Counted from the stretch's first letter, positions 38,547 to 54,318 are shown. The stretch: 64,000 nt of DNA from Margaritifera margaritifera (GCA_029931535.1 JAQPZY010001625.1:3101001-3165000); one strand, 5' to 3'. Numbers and translations are program-made. Notes: generated by a model not told the origin, from the letters alone.

Positions 38547-41500
38547 TACCTGGTTGATACCCAGTACGTGGCATCGTAATCCGTTAAAAGTGACTAGACA
38601 TGCCTAGTTGCGTCTCGTGTACTTTATTAGGTAATTCATTTATTGATAGCACAGTTCACAGCATTCTACAGACAGTAGCTTTTAAAGACGTTAATTTCAC
38701 GCATCAAATGATTTGCGGCGTGGCCGGGAGATATTTTGAAATAAACAAACGTGTGTTAGATAACTATTCGCAAACATCCAATAATACAACAGAGTACATT
38801 GTGTTTTTGTGAGACACCGACCGCGTTATTTGTACAGAATTTATTTTAATTCAATTTCTTTTTCTTCCAGGACTCTTTCTCTAGTTATATATGTTTCTAA
38901 ACTTTTATTTATATTTTCGTGTATATATTTTCCAATGTCATTTTAAAGATTCAAATTAAATGTACGTGCTTTTGGAAAGAAATATCAGAACAGTTCCCAT
39001 AGAGGAAAGGTTCGTGCCCCTGGTTTGTCATTTTTAAAACAGCCAAAGTTAAAAAGTCATGAACGATGATGTTCACACAATTTCATCATATTGATACCAA
39101 CTATCATAATCTTTGTCATTGTAAGGTTAATATTACATTTCCAGATTGATGGATAAATATCAATACTACTACTACTAATAATAATAATAATAAGAATTGA
39201 TTAAGTACATAATTCAAGGACTCTTCAAAGAATTTAAGAAGGAAAACAAAAACAAAACTTTCTCTCATATTTTTGGAACCGTTCCAAAACTGAGTCAATA
39301 CTAACAAGTTTCATTGGGTGGATAAAGAGCAAATGTAATCATCTGTAAAATTTTCAAGTTTCAAAAAGATAATATATTTTTGGTATAACAGACCAAACCA
39401 AAAGAGATACAGCGATCAGTCTGACTTTGTTGCAACTGAAATCATATATCTATAAAAGAACATTCGACAAGGAAACACCGAACATGACTCATTTAAAAAA
39501 CATGAAGATTATATATATTTTATATCAGGTAACGGAAGATCTTTTGTGGGGTTTTTTTTTGTAATTCAGGGTCATAGAATGTACGATCAATTTGTGTTCG
39601 TCTGTCAAATTTTATTTTTAAAAAACAATTGGTTTGGTATATCCATTATTGCTTATTCTACAAATTTCTGCAGTCCAATTTGGTATATTGTTTTCCAAAT
39701 ATTTGCTTTTTCTTAGATATTCTAACCTTATCACCTGTTTTATATGCTGACCCTTTTGCTTAAACTTATAAGCACCATATAGGTTCATATAAACAATTCG
39801 TTAATTTTCCTGTTTTCCTAGCCTGAAAAGGTGACATTTTAATACTTGCATGTATTTCATTAATATATTTATCTTTTATTTGGAGAAAACATATAAATAT
39901 TTGTTTGTGTTGTTTGTTGTGAAATACATCCACATTATACTTTTAAGAGTCATGATAAAGCTTTCAACACTTACAGTTTTATCCTCATTAAACGTAGGAT
40001 ACATTTGAGTATTATCATCCAACTACATCTCAAACATTTTATTATAAAATTATGTTATCTGGTCAACTCTGAGCTTATCTGGTTTTCATGTTTTTATAAG
40101 TTCTTTAAAAGCGTTTGTTATAATAATTCCAGCTTTATTCTGAACTCGTATTGCTCACGAATATTTACTTAATGTATCAATTGCGCTTAATAAATAAGTA
40201 TACCCTTTAGTATGCAGACTAATTTGTTGCATGTCAACCAGATCAACAGACCATACTAAATTTATTTTATCCAGTTGTTACACGGCACTGAATGAACTTT
40301 ATCCTTTAAGGCTTATGTAATTCCTCGGCTAATTTTGCCGTCCACAGCAGCGCTTTCTCTATTTATTTTATCTTTTTTGTTTGTGTTTTCTTTTTATTGT
40401 CTAAACGTAACTTATATATTGATATATATATATATATATATACACGTTATCTCTTGTATTAAATGATGATATTGCTGTTTTTCTTGACCCGCACATTGAT
40501 CATATCCCCCTCATAATTCTTTTATTATTCCTTGTTTGATTAAAAATGGCATGATTTGTACCATTTTCCTTTTTGCACTTTAAACAACATGATTTGAGCT
40601 AATATACAATTATGTCATGTGTTTTTGAAGGTAACAATTTTGTTTTTCTTATTCCACATATTGAACATAGTCTTCTCATAATTCTTTATTTATTTTTTGG
40701 TATGGCTAATAGCCTCACTGATTATATCAGTTAGTTTGTTTTGTGAACAGCATGCATTAAATAGTTAGATTATAGTAAATGTATATATTTGTTTCTCAGA
40801 CCCTCATTACAGATACGTGGCTGTTGTTTAAAATCTAGTAATATAAATATTGGGTTTTTCATATTGTATCTGTATTTGATACAATACACAGAGTAATAGC
40901 CACACATTCAACTATCAGTATGTTGTATTTGCGATGAGTTATAAACACTTTTTATTTAAATGACTAATCACTTAATTATTTACAACATCAGGCGGAGGTA
41001 AACAAAAATTGTCAAAATATTCAACTTCTATTCTATTACAATCATTATAAACAGCGACACAATGTGTACAATTTTCACAAAAAAGTCTTCAATATTAATG
41101 CTAAAAATGCTTTCATTAGGTTTTATTTTATTTGGAATTATATCCTTACTAAAACAGTCTCTAAACTTGTATATCTTTCTTCAGGATCTTATTTTTCGAT
41201 TTGACTATTACTAACAGGTTTTATTACGTTTTTGTCCCTGGTTAAATAGCCGTTTATCCTAGTTCTTAGAAGGGTTAATCCGCTGCCAAAATGTTTCAGC
41301 CATTTCTAGCAATGGGAAAATATCAGCAAAAGCAAACATACCTTGTTTTATTATACTTTTTGATAACATATACAACATTAAGTTTTTTTCCTATTTGCAG
41401 CCATACATTTCTGAAATTGCGTCTTGGTAAGGGTTATATGATCATGCCCTGATATAATCGGATGAGTTTTCAATATTACTTTAACTGGTTTGTTCTGTGA

Positions 41501-42051
41501 ATACGCATTTTTTATATTACTTGTTGTTTATTTGTAAGCGACACGTTATATTTGACATAACGCATTATATTATGTGTTTATACAATAATTTGCGATACTA
41601 TATTCAAAATTAAATTCTAGCTCCCATGTAGCCTCAATATCAATAGTCCTCATTACAATGTCGTATAAGGCTGAGAACTTTGTTTCACATCCTACCCAGG
41701 TAGGGTTCGAGTCTATGAAAAATGACGAGTTACTTGGGCTTGCCAGACATTATGATCTCCTATTGTATATATGGATGTATATATGCATGCATTGGTCTGT
41801 CTATTATGTATGCATAAATGTATGTATGTATGTATGTATGTATGTATGTATGTATGTATGTATGTATGTATGTATGTATGTATGTATGTATGTATGTATG
41901 TATGTATGTAGTGATGTTCAATATACGTCACTCAGGATGGATAAGTGACTCATTACAATCAATAATTTATCAAATTAATGTGAAGACAATGTGAGAGAGA
42001 TTGGTAGATTGGTAAAATTGGTCAGTTACTCACACATTGCATGCATGTATG

Positions 42052-42083
<32 letters not shown>

Positions 42084-42097
42084 TGTATGTATGTATG

Positions 42098-42130
<33 letters not shown>

Positions 42131-42796
42131 TAGAAATTAACGTTTTTAACGCTGCCACTCGCGTCGCCGCAAAAGTGACTAATATATCACAGCATATGAA
42201 ATGCTACTACTACTACTACTGCTACAACAACTACTACTACTACTAATACGAATAATAATAATAATAATAATAATAACACTAATATTAATAATATGTGATT
42301 GGGGAGGGTTGTAATATAAATTTATCATATAACCTGAAACAGAATGCAAGTGTTAAAGTACACAAAGTCCAATCACGGACGCTAAGGGTACAATGGTGCC
42401 CTGTTGACGAAGCCTGTCATGAGTGAAAGTCCCAGTGACATACATGTATACTGAAATAAACAATGTAATCAACAACATAAAGATAAATCAAAGTAACCGG
42501 TCCCTAAATGTTTCTTTTTCTTTTCGTTTTTTATTTGTTGTTTGTTTGGAGAGAGAGAGTGAGAGTAATTAGCTTATCGCTCTTTCAATCTTTTGTGACA
42601 ATAAAATAGTAAGAAATTATCCAGATCACTTGAAACACTGGCTGCTCGAAATCTGAAAATCACCACGCAAACTTTCTTAATATATAATGTTGCTGAATCC
42701 GTAAATTTATGTTTTGATGTGACATCGGTTTAATTACTTCAGTGTCTCATACACTTTTATATTGAGATAGAGAGAGAGAGAAATAGAGAGAGAGAG
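38547..42796 (+). repeat. Repeat unit copy 10
   Basis: Complete unit of 4250 bases. (TA)n 40421-40441, (GTAT)n 41818-41910 and 42045-42129, (GA)n 42766-42796 with GAAATAGAG as in copy 8. An 8-base duplication gives GATTGGTAGATTGG near 42000, shared only with copy 11. Confidence 0.96.
39558..41589 (-). pseudogene. Polinton remnant block, copy 10
   Basis: Integrase remnant about 39558-40355, zinc ribbons about 40458-40690, protease about 40863-41163 (Cys codon near 40902), capsid-like remnant to about 41589. Same lesions as copy 1. Confidence 0.7.
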
Positions 42797-45700
42797 TACC
42801 TGGTTGATACCCAGTACGTGGCATCGTAATCCGTTAAAAGTGACTAGACATGCCTAGTTGCGTCTCGTGTACTTTATTAGGTAATTCATTTATTGATAGC
42901 ACAGTTCACAGCATTCTACAGACAGTAGCTTTTAAAGACGTTAATTTCACGCATCAAATGATTTGCGGCGTGGCCGGGAGATATTTTGAAATAAACAAAC
43001 GTGTGTTAGATAACTATTCGCAAACATCCAATAATACAACAGAGTACATTGTGTTTTTGTGAGACACCGACCGCGTTATTTGTACAGAATTTATTTTAAT
43101 TCAATTTCTTTTTCTTCCAGGACTCTTTCTCTAGTTATATATGTTTCTAAACTTTTATTTATATTTTCGTGTATATATTTTCCAATGTCATTTTAAAGAT
43201 TCAAATTAAATGTACGTGCTTTTGGAAAGAAATATCAGAACAGTTCCCATAGAGGAAAGGTTCGTGCCCCTGGTTTGTCATTTTTAAAACAGCCAAAGTT
43301 AAAAAGTCATGAACGATGATGTTCACACAATTTCATCATATTGATACCAACTATCATAATCTTTGTCATTGTAAGGTTAATATTACATTTCCAGATTGAT
43401 GGATAAATATCAATACTACTACTACTACTAATAATAATAAGAAGAATTGATTAAGTACATAATTCAAGGACTCTTCAAAGAATTTAAGAAGGAAAACAAA
43501 AACAAAACTTTCTCTCATATTTTTGGAACCGTTCCAAAACTGAGTCAATACTAACAAGTTTCATTGGGTGGATAAAGAGCAAATGTAATCATCTGTAAAA
43601 TTTTCAAGTTTCAAAAAGATAATATATTTTTGGTATAACAGACCAAACCAAAAGAGATACAGCGATCAGTCTGACTTTGTTGCAACTGAAATCATATATC
43701 TATAAAAGAACATTCGACAAGGAAACACCGAACATGACTCATTTAAAAAATATGAAGATTATATATATTTTATATCAGGTAACGGAAGATCTTTTGTGGG
43801 TTTTTTTTTGTAATTCAGGGTCATAGAATGTACGATCAATTTGTGTTCGTCTGTCAAATTTTATTTTTAAAAAACAATTGGTTTGGTATATCCATTATTG
43901 CTTATTCTACAAATTTCTGCAGTCCAATTTGGTATATTGTTTTCCAAATATTTGCTTTTTCTTAGATATTCTAACCTTATCACCTGTTTTATATGCTGAC
44001 CCTTTTGCTTAAACTTATAAGCACCATATAGGTTCATATAAACAATTCGTTAATTTTCCTGTTTTCCTAGCCTGAAAAGGTGACATTTTAATACTTGCAT
44101 GTATTTCATTAATATATTTATCTTTTATTTGGAGAAAACATATAAATATTTGTTTGTGTTGTTTGTTGTGAAATACATCCACATTATACTTTTAAGAGTC
44201 ATGATAAAGCTTTCAACACTTACAGTTTTATCCTCATTAAACGTAGGATACATTTGAGTATTATCATCCAACTACATCTCAAACTTTTTATTATAAAATT
44301 ATGTTATCTGGTCAACTCTGAGCTTATCTGGTTTTCATGTTTTTATAAGTTCTTTAAAAGCATTTGTTATACTAATTCCAGCTTTATTCTGAACTCGTAT
44401 TGCTCACGAATATTTACTTAATGTATCAATTGCGCTTAATAAATAAGTATACCCTTTAGTATGCAGACTAATTTGTTGCATGTCAACCAGATCAACAGAC
44501 CATACTAAATTTATTTTATCCAGTTGTTACACGGCACTGAATGAACTTTATCCTTTAAGGCTTATGTAATTCCTCGGCTAATTTTGCCGTCCACAGCAGC
44601 GCTTTCTCTATTTATTTTATCTTTTTTGTTTGTGTTTTCTTTTTATTGTCTAAACGTAACTTATATATTGATATATATATATATATACACGTTATCTCTT
44701 GTATTAAATGATGATATTGCTGTTTTTCTTGACCCGCACATTGATCATATCCCCCTCATAATTCTTTTATTATTCCTTGTTTGATTAAAAATGGCATGAT
44801 TTGTACCATTTTCCTTTTTGCACTTTAAACAACATGATTTGAGCTAATATACAATTATGTCATGTGTTTTTGAAGGTAACAATTTTGTTTTTCTTATTCC
44901 ACATATTGAACATAGTCTTCTCATAATTCTTTATTTATTTTTTGGTATGGCTAATAGCCTCACTGATTATATCAGTTAGTTTGTTTTGTGAACAGCATGC
45001 ATTAAATAGTTAGATTATAGTAAATGTATATATTTGTTTCTCAGACCCTCATTACAGATACGTGGCTGTTGTTTAAAATCTAGTAATATAAATATTGGGT
45101 TTTTCATATTGTATCTGTATTTGATACAATACACAGAGTAATAGCCACACATTCAACCATCAGTATGTTGTATTTGCGATGAGTTATAAACACTTTTTAT
45201 TTAAATGACTAATCACTTAATTATTTACAACATCAGGCGGAGGTAAACAAAAATTGTCAAAATATTCAACTTCTATTCTATTACAATCATTATAAACAGC
45301 GACACAATGTGTACAATTTTCACAAAAATGTCTTCAATATTAATGCTAAAAATGCTTTCATTAGGTTTTATTTTATTTGGAATTATATCCTTACTAAAAC
45401 AGTCTCTAAACTTGTATATCTTTCTTCAGGATCTTATTTTTCGATTTGACTATTACTAACAGGTTTTATTACGTTTTTGTCCCTGGTTAAATAACCGTTT
45501 ATCCTAGTTCTTAGAAGGGTTAATCCGCTGCCAAAATGTTTCAGCCATTTCTAGCAATGGGAAAATATCAGCAAAAGCAAACATACCTTGTTTTATTATA
45601 CTTTTTGATAACATATACAACATTAAGTTTTTTTCCTATTTGCAGCCATACATTTCTGAAATTGCGTCTTGGTAAGGGTTATATGATCATGCCCTGATAT

Positions 45701-46276
45701 AATCGGATGAGTTTTCAATATTACTTTAACTGGTTTGTTCTGTGAATACGCATTTTTTATATTACTTGTTGTTTATTTGTAAGCGACACGTTATATTTGA
45801 CATAACGCATTATATTATGTGTTTATACAATAATTTGCGATACTATATTCAAAATTAAATTCTAGCTCCCATGTAGCCTCAATATCAATAGTCCTCATTA
45901 CAATGTCGTATAAGGCTGAGAACTTTGTTTCACATCCTACCCAGGTAGGGTTCGAGTCTATGAAAAATGACGAGTTACTTGGGCTTGCCAGACATTATGA
46001 TCTCCTATTGTATATATGGATGTATATATGCATGCATTGGTCTGTCTATTATGTATGCATAAATGTATGTATGTATGTATGTATGTATGTATGTATGTAT
46101 GTATGTATGTATGTATGTATGTATGTATGTATGTAGTGATGTTCAATATACGTCACTCAGGATGGATAAGTGACTCATTACAATCAATAATTTATCAAAT
46201 TAATGTGAAGACAATGTGAGAGAGATTGGTAGATTGGTAAAATTGGTCAGTTACTCACACATTGCATGCATGTATG

Positions 46277-46308
<32 letters not shown>

Positions 46309-46334
46309 TGTATGTATGTATGTATGTATGTATG

Positions 46335-46367
<33 letters not shown>

Positions 46368-47005
46368 TAGAAATTAACGTTTTTAACGCTGCCACTCGCG
46401 TCGCCGCAAAAGTGACTAATATATCACAGCATATGAAATGCTACTACTACTACTACTGCTACAACAACTACTACTACTACTAATACGAATAATAATAATA
46501 ATAATAATAATAACACTAATATTAATAATATGTGATTGGGGAGGGTTGTAATATAAATTTATCATATAACCTGAAACAGAATGCAAGTGTTAAAGTACAC
46601 AAAGTCCAATCACGGACGCTAAGGGTACAATGGTGCCCTGTTGACGAAGCCTGTCATGAGTGAAAGTCCCAGTGACATACATGTATACTGAAATAAACAA
46701 TGTAATCAACAACATAAAGATAAATCAAAGTAACCGGTCCCTAAATGTTTCTTTTTCTTTTCGTTTTTTATTTGTTGTTTGTTTGGAGAGAGAGAGTGAG
46801 AGTAATTAGCTTATCGCTCTTTCAATCTTTTGTGACAATAAAATAGTAAGAAATTATCCAGATCACTTGAAACACTGGCTGCTCGAAATCTGAAAATCAC
46901 CACGCAAACTTTCTTAATATATAATGTTGCTGAATCCGTAAATTTATGTTTTGATGTGACATCGGTTTAATTACTTCAGTGTCTCATACACTTTTATATT
47001 GAGAT

Positions 47006-47037
<32 letters not shown>
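42797..47037 (+). repeat. Repeat unit copy 11
   Basis: Complete unit of 4241 bases. (TA)n 44670-44687, (GTAT)n 46063-46135 and 46270-46367, (GA)n 47003-47037. It carries the GATTGGTAGATTGG duplication of copy 10, and an AATAAGAAGAATTG variant near 43436 shared with copies 12 and 14. Confidence 0.96.
43807..45834 (-). pseudogene. Polinton remnant block, copy 11
   Basis: Integrase remnant about 43807-44604, zinc ribbons about 44705-44940, protease about 45108-45408 (Cys codon near 45147), capsid-like remnant to about 45834. Carries CACAAAAATGTC as in copy 5. Confidence 0.7.
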
Positions 47038-50000
47038 TACCTGGTTGATACCCAGTACGTGGCATCGTAATCCGTTAAAAGTGACTAGACATGCCTAGTT
47101 GCGTCTCGTGTACTTTATTAGGTAATTCATTTATTGATAGCACAGTTCACAGCATTCTACAGACAGTAGCTTTTAAAGACGTCAACTTCACGCATCAAAT
47201 GATTTGCGGCGTGGCCGGGAGATATTTTGAAATAAACAAACGTGTGTTAGATAACTATTCGCAAACATCCAATAATACAACAGAGTACATTGTGTTTTTG
47301 TGAGACACCGACCGCGTTATTTGTACAGAATTTATTTTAATTCAATTTCTTTTTCTTCCAGGACTCTTTCTCTAGTTATATATGTTTCTAAACTTTTATT
47401 TATATTTTCGTGTATATATTTTCCAATGTCATTTTAAAGATTCAAATTAAATGTACGTGCTTTTGGAAAGAAATATCAGAACAGTTCCCATAGAGGAAAG
47501 GTTCGTGCCCCTGGTTTGTCATTTTTAAAACAGCCAAAGTTAAAAAGTCATGAACGATGATGTTCACACAATTTCATCATATTGATACCAACTATCATAA
47601 TCTTTGTCATTGTAAGGTTAATATTACATTTCCAGATTGATGGATAAATATCAATACTACTACTACTACTAATAATAATAAGAAGAATTGATTAAGTACA
47701 TAATTCAAGGACTCTTCAAAGAATTTAAGAAGGAAAACAAAAACAAAACTTTCTCTCATATTTTTGGAACCGTTCCAAAACTGAGTCAATACTAACAAGT
47801 TTCATTGGGTGGATAAAGAGCAAATGTAATCATCTGTAAAATTTTCAAGTTTCAAAAAGATAATATATTTTTGGTATAACAGACCAAACCAAAAGAGATA
47901 CAGCGATCAGTCTGACTTTGTTGCAACTGAAATCATATATCTATAAAAGAACATTCGACAAGGAAACACCGAACATGACTCATTTAAAAAATATGAAGAT
48001 TATATATATTTTATATCAGGTAACGGAAGATCTTTTGTGGGGTTTTTTTTTGTAATTCAGGGTCATAGAATGTACGATCAATTTGTGTTCGTCTGTCAAA
48101 TTTTATTTTTAAAAAACAATTGGTTTGGTATATCCATTATTGCTTATTCTACAAATTTCTGCAGTCCAATTTGGTATATTGTTTTCCAAATATTTGCTTT
48201 TTCTTAGATATTCTAACCTTATCACCTGTTTTATATGCTGACCCTTTTGCTTAAACTTATAAGCACCATATAGGTTCATATAAACAATTCGTTAATTTTC
48301 CTGTTTTCCTAGCCTGAAAAGGTGACATTTTAATACTTGCATGTATTTCATTAATATATTTATCTTTTATTTGGAGAAAACATATAAATATTTGTTTGTG
48401 TTGTTTGTTGTGAAATACATCCACATTATACTTTTAAGAGTCATGATAAAGCTTTCAACACTTACAGTTTTATCCTCATTAAACGTAGGATACATTTGAG
48501 TATTATCATCCAACTACATCTCAAACTTTTTATTATAAAATTATGTTATCTGGTCAACTCTGAGCTTATCTGGTTTTCATGTTTTTATAAGTTCTTTAAA
48601 AGCATTTGTTATACTAATTCCAGCTTTATTCTGAACTCGTATTGCTCACGAATATTTACTTAATGTATCAATTGCGCTTAATAAATAAGTATACCCTTTA
48701 GTATGCAGACTAATTTGTTGCATGTCAACCAGATCAACAGACCATACTAAATTTATTTTATCCAGTTGTTACACGGCACTGAATGAACTTTATCCTTTAA
48801 GGCTTATGTAATTCCTCGGCTAATTTTGCCGTCCACAGCAGCGCTTTCTCTATTTATTTTATCTTTTTTGTTTGTTTTTTCTTTTTATTGTCTAAACGTA
48901 ACTTATATATTGATATATATATATATATATATACACGTTATCTCTTGTATTAAATGATGATATTGCTGTTTTTCTTGACCCGCACATTGATCATATCCCC
49001 CTCATAATTCTTTTATTATTCCTTGTTTGATTAAAAATGGCATGATTTGTACCATTTTCCTTTTTGCACTTTAAACAACATGATTTGAGCTAATATACAA
49101 TTATGTCATGTGTTTTTGAAGGTAACAATTTTGTTTTTCTTATTCCACATATTGAACATAGTCTTCTCATAATTCTTTATTTATTTTTTGGTATGGCTAA
49201 TAGCCTCACTAATTATATCAGTTAGTTTGTTTTGTGAACAGCATGCATTAAATAGTTAGATTATAGTAAATGTATATATTTGTTTCTCAGACCCTCATTA
49301 CAGATACGTGGCTGTTGTTTAAAATCTAGTAATATAAATATTGGGTTTTTCATATTGTATCTGTATTTGATACAATACACAGAGTAATAGCCACACATTC
49401 AACCATCAGTATGTTGTATTTGCGATGAGTTATAAACACTTTTTATTTAAATGACTAATCACTTAATTATTTACAACATCAGGCGGAGGTAAACAAAAAT
49501 TGTCAAAATATTCAACTTCTATTCTATTACAATCATTATAAACAGCGACACAATGTGTACAATTTTCACAAAAAAGTCTTCAATATTAATGCTAAAAATG
49601 CTTTCATTAGGTTTTATTTTATTTGGAATTATATCCTTACTAAAACAGTCTCTAAACTTGTATATCTTTCTTCAGGATCTTATTTTTCGATTTGACTATT
49701 ACTAACAGGTTTTATTACGTGTTTGTCCCTGGTTAAATAACCGTTTATCCTAGTTCTTAGAAGGGTTAATCCGCTGCCAAAATGTTTCAGCCATTTCTAG
49801 CAATGGGAAAATATCAGCAAAAGCAAACATACCTTGTTTTATTATACTTTTTGATAACATATACAACATTAAGTTGTTTTCCTATTTGCAGCCATACATT
49901 TCTGAAATTGCGTCTTGGTAAGGGTTATATGATCATGCCCTGATATAATCGGATGAGTTTTCAATATTACTTTAACTGGTTTGTTCTGTGAATACGCATT

Positions 50001-50506
50001 TTTTATATTACTTGTTGTTTATTTGTAAGCGACACGTTATATTTGACATAACGCATTATATTATGTGTTTATACAATAATTTGCGATACTATATTCAAAA
50101 TTAAATTCTAGCTCCCATGTAGCCTCAATATCAATAGTCCTCATTACAATGTCGTATAAGGCTGAGAACTTTGTTTCACATCCTACCCAGGTAGGGTTCG
50201 AGTCTATGAAAAATGACGAGTTACTTGGGCTTGCCAGACATTATGATCTCCTATTGTATATATGGATGTATATATGCATGCATTGGTCTGTCTATTATGT
50301 ATGCATAAATGTATGTATGTATGTATGTATGTATGTATGTATGTATGTATGTATGTATGTATGTATGTATGTAGTGATGTTCAATATACGTCACTCAGGA
50401 TGGATAAGTGACTCATTACAATCAATAATTTATCAAATTAATGTGAAGACAATGTGAGAGAGATTGGTAAAATTGGTCAGTTACTCACACATTGCATGCA
50501 TGTATG

Positions 50507-50538
<32 letters not shown>

Positions 50539-50738
50539 TGTATGTATGTATGTATGTATGTATGTATGTATGTATGTATGTATGTATGTATGTATGTATG
50601 TATGTATGTATGTATGTATGTTAGAAATTAACGTTTTTAACGCTGCCACTCGCGTCGCCGCAAAAGTGACTAATATATCACAGCATATGAAATGCTACTA
50701 CTACTACTACTGCTACAACAACTACTACTACTAATACG

Positions 50739-50771
<33 letters not shown>

Positions 50772-51289
50772 AATATTAATAATATGTGATTGGGGAGGGT
50801 TGTAATATAAATTTATCATATAACCTGAAACAGAATGCAAGTGTTAAAGTACACAAAGTCCAATCACGGACGCTAAGGGTACAATGGTGCCCTGTTGACG
50901 AAGCCTGTCATGAGTGAAAGTCCCAGTGACATACATGTATACTGAAATAAACAATGTAATCAACAACATAAAGATAAATCAAAGTAACCGCTCCCTAAAT
51001 GTTTCTTTTTCTTTTCGTTTTTTATTTGTTGTTTGTTTGGAGAGAGAGAGTGAGAGTAATTAGCTTATCGCTCTTTCAATCTTTTGTGACAATAAAATAG
51101 TAAGAAATTATCCAGATCACTTGAAACACTGGCTGCTCGAAATCTGAAAATCACCACGCAAACTTTCTTAATATATAATGTTGCTGAATCCGTAAATTTA
51201 TGTTTTGATGTGACATCGGTTTAATTACTTCAGTGTCTCATACACTTTTATATTGAGATAGAGAGAGAGAGAAAGAGAGAGAGAGAGAG
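47038..51289 (+). repeat. Repeat unit copy 12
   Basis: Complete unit of 4252 bases. (TA)n 48913-48933, (GTAT)n 50308-50373 and 50500-50620, (GA)n 51258-51289. It shares GACGTCAACTTCACG (about 47180) and AAGTTGTTTTCC (about 49870) with copy 14 only. Confidence 0.96.
48049..50080 (-). pseudogene. Polinton remnant block, copy 12
   Basis: Integrase remnant about 48049-48846, zinc ribbons about 48950-49180, protease about 49354-49654 (Cys codon near 49393), capsid-like remnant to about 50080. Carries AAGTTGTTTTCC in the capsid-like segment, shared with copy 14. Confidence 0.7.
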
Positions 51290-51342
51290 TACCTGGTTGA
51301 TACCCAGTACGTGGCATCGTAATCCGTTAAAAGTGACTAGAC

Positions 51343-51591
51343 ATGCCTAGTTGCGTCTCGTGTACTTTATTAGGTAATTCATTTATTGATAGCACAGTTC
51401 ACAGCATTCTACAGACAGTAGCTTTTAAAGACGTTAATTTCACGCATCAAATGATTTGCGGCGTGGCCGGGAGATATTTTGAAATAAACAAACGTGTGTT
51501 AGATAACTATTCGCAACATCCAATAATACAACAGAGTACATTGTGTTTTTGTGAGACACCGACCGCGTTATTTGTACAGAATTTATTTTAA
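51343..51591 (+). pseudogene. 70-codon ORF, frameshifted in copy 13
   Basis: A one-base deletion (CGCAACATCC instead of CGCAAACATCC, about 51513) shifts the frame after DNYSQ, so the product gains an unrelated 24-residue tail and runs to 82 codons. Intact in the copies either side. Confidence 0.5.
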
Positions 51592-52300
51592 TTCAATTTC
51601 TTTTTCTTCCAGGACTCTTTCTCTAGTTATATATGTTTCTAAACTTTTATTTATATTTTCGTGTATATATTTTCCAATGTCATTTTAAAGATTCAAATTA
51701 AATGTACGTGCTTTTGGAAAGAAATATCAGAACAGTTCCCATAGAGGAAAGGTTCGTGCCCCTGGTTTGTCATTTTTAAAACAGCCAAAGTTAAAAAGTC
51801 ATGAACGATGATGTTCCCACAATTTCATCATATTGATACCAACTATCATAATCTTTGTCATTGTAAGGTTAATATTACATTTCCAGATTGATGGATAAAT
51901 ATCAATACTACTACTACTAATAATAATAATAATAAGAATCGATTAAGTACATAATTCAAGGACTCTTCAAAGAATTTAAGAAGGAAAACAAAAACAAAAC
52001 TTTCTCTCATATTTTTGGAACCGTTCCAAAACTGAGTCAATACTAACAAGTTTCATTGGGTGGATAAAGAGCAAATGTAATCATCTGTAAAATTTTCAAG
52101 TTTCAAAAAGATAATATATTTTTGGTATTACAGACCAAACCAAAAGAGATACAGCGATCAGACTGACTTTGTTGCAACTGAAATCATATATCTATAAAAG
52201 AACATTCGACAAGGAAACACCGAACATGACTCATTTAAAAAATATGAAGATTATATATATTTTATATCAGGTAACGGAAGATCTTTTGTGGGTTTTTTTT

Positions 52301-54318
52301 TTTGTAATTCAGGGTCATAGAATGTACGATCAATTTGTGTTCGTCTGTCAAATTTTATTTTTAAAAAACAATTGGTTTGGTATATCCATTATTGCTTATT
52401 CTACAAATTTCTGCAGTCCAATTTGGTATATTGTTTTGCTTTTTCTTAGATATTCTAACCTTATCACCTGTTTTATATGCTGACCCTTTTGCTTAAACTT
52501 ATAAGTACCATATAGGTTCATATAAACAATTCGTTAATTTTCCTGTTTTCCTAGCCTGAAAAGGTGACATTTTAATACTTGCATGTATTTCATTAATATA
52601 TTTATCTTTTATTTGGAGAAAACATATAAATATTTGTTTGTGTTGTTTGTTGTGAAATACATCCACATTATACTTTTAAGAGTCATGATAAAGCTTTCAA
52701 CACTTACAGTTTTATCCTCATTAAACGTAGGATACATTTGAGTATTATCATCCAACTACATCTCAAACATTTTATTATAAAATTATGTTATCTGGTCAAC
52801 TCTGAGCTTATCTGGTTTTCATGTTTTTATAAGTTCTTTAAAAGCATTTGCTATACTAATTCCAGCTTTATTCTGAACTCGTATTGCTCACGAATATTTA
52901 CTTAATGTATCAATTGCGCTTAATAAATAAGTATACCCTTTAGTATGCAGACTAATTTGTTGCATGTCAACCAGATCAACAGACCATACTAAATTTATTT
53001 TATCCAGTTGTTACACGGCACTGAATGAACTTTATCCTTTAAGGCTTATGTAATTCCTCGGCTAATTTTGCCGTCCACAGCAGCGCTTTCTCTATTTATT
53101 TTATCTTTTTTGTTTGTGTTTTCTTTTTATTGTCTAAACGTAACTTATATATTGATATATATATATATATACACGTTATCTCTTGTATTAAATGATGATA
53201 TTGCTGTTTTTCTTGACCCGCACATTGATCATATCCCCCTCATAATTCTTTTATTATTCCTTGTTTGATTAAAAATGGCATGATTTGTACCATTTTCCTT
53301 TTTGCACTTTAAACAACATGATTTGAGCTAATATACAATTATGTCATGTGTTTTTGAAGGTAACAATTTTGTTTTTCTTATTCCACATATTGAACATAGT
53401 CTTCTCATAATTCTTTATTTATTTTTTGGTATGGCTAATAGCCTCACTAATTATATCAGTTAGTTTGTTTTGTGAACAGCATGCATTAAATAGTTAGATT
53501 ATAGTAAATGTATATATTTGTTTCTCAGACCCTCATTACAGATACGTGGCTGTTGTTTAAAATCTAGTAATATAAATATTGGGTTTTTCATATTGTATCT
53601 GTATTTGATACAATACACAGAGTAATAGCCACACATTCAACCATCAGTATGTTGTATTTGCGATGAGTTATAAACACTTTTTATTTAAATGACTAATCAC
53701 TTAATTATTTACAACATCAGGCGGAGGTAAACAAAAATTGTCAAAATATTCAACTTCTATTCTATTACAATCATTATAAACAGCGACACAATGTGTACAA
53801 TTTTCACAAAAAAGTCTTCAATATTAATGCTAAAAATGCTTTCATTAGGTTTTATTTTATTTGGAATTATATCCTTACTAAAACAGTCTCTAAACTTGTA
53901 TATCTTTCTTCAGGATCTTATTTTTCGATTTGACTATTACTAACAGGTTTTATTACGTTTTTGTCCCTGGTTAAATAACCGTTTATCCTAGTTCTTAGAA
54001 GGGTTAATCCGCTGCCAAAATGTTTCAGCCATTTCTAGCAATGGGAAAATATCAGCAAAAGCAAACATACCTTGTTTTATTATACTTTTTGATAACATAT
54101 ACAACATTAAGTTTTTTTCCTATTTGCAGCCATACATTTCTGAAATTGCGTCTTGGTAAGGGTTATATGATCATGCCCTGATATAATCGGATGAGTTTTC
54201 AATATTACTTTAACTGGTTTGTTCTGTGAATACGCATTTTTTATATTACTTGTTGTTTATTTGTAAGCGACACGTTATATTTGACATAACGCATTATATT
54301 ATGTGTTTATACAATAAT
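52301..54318 (-). pseudogene. Polinton remnant block, copy 13
   Basis: Integrase remnant about 52301-53088 with a private 10-base deletion near 52437 in its C-terminal domain. Zinc ribbons about 53190-53420, protease about 53592-53892 (Cys codon near 53631), capsid-like remnant to about 54318. Confidence 0.7.
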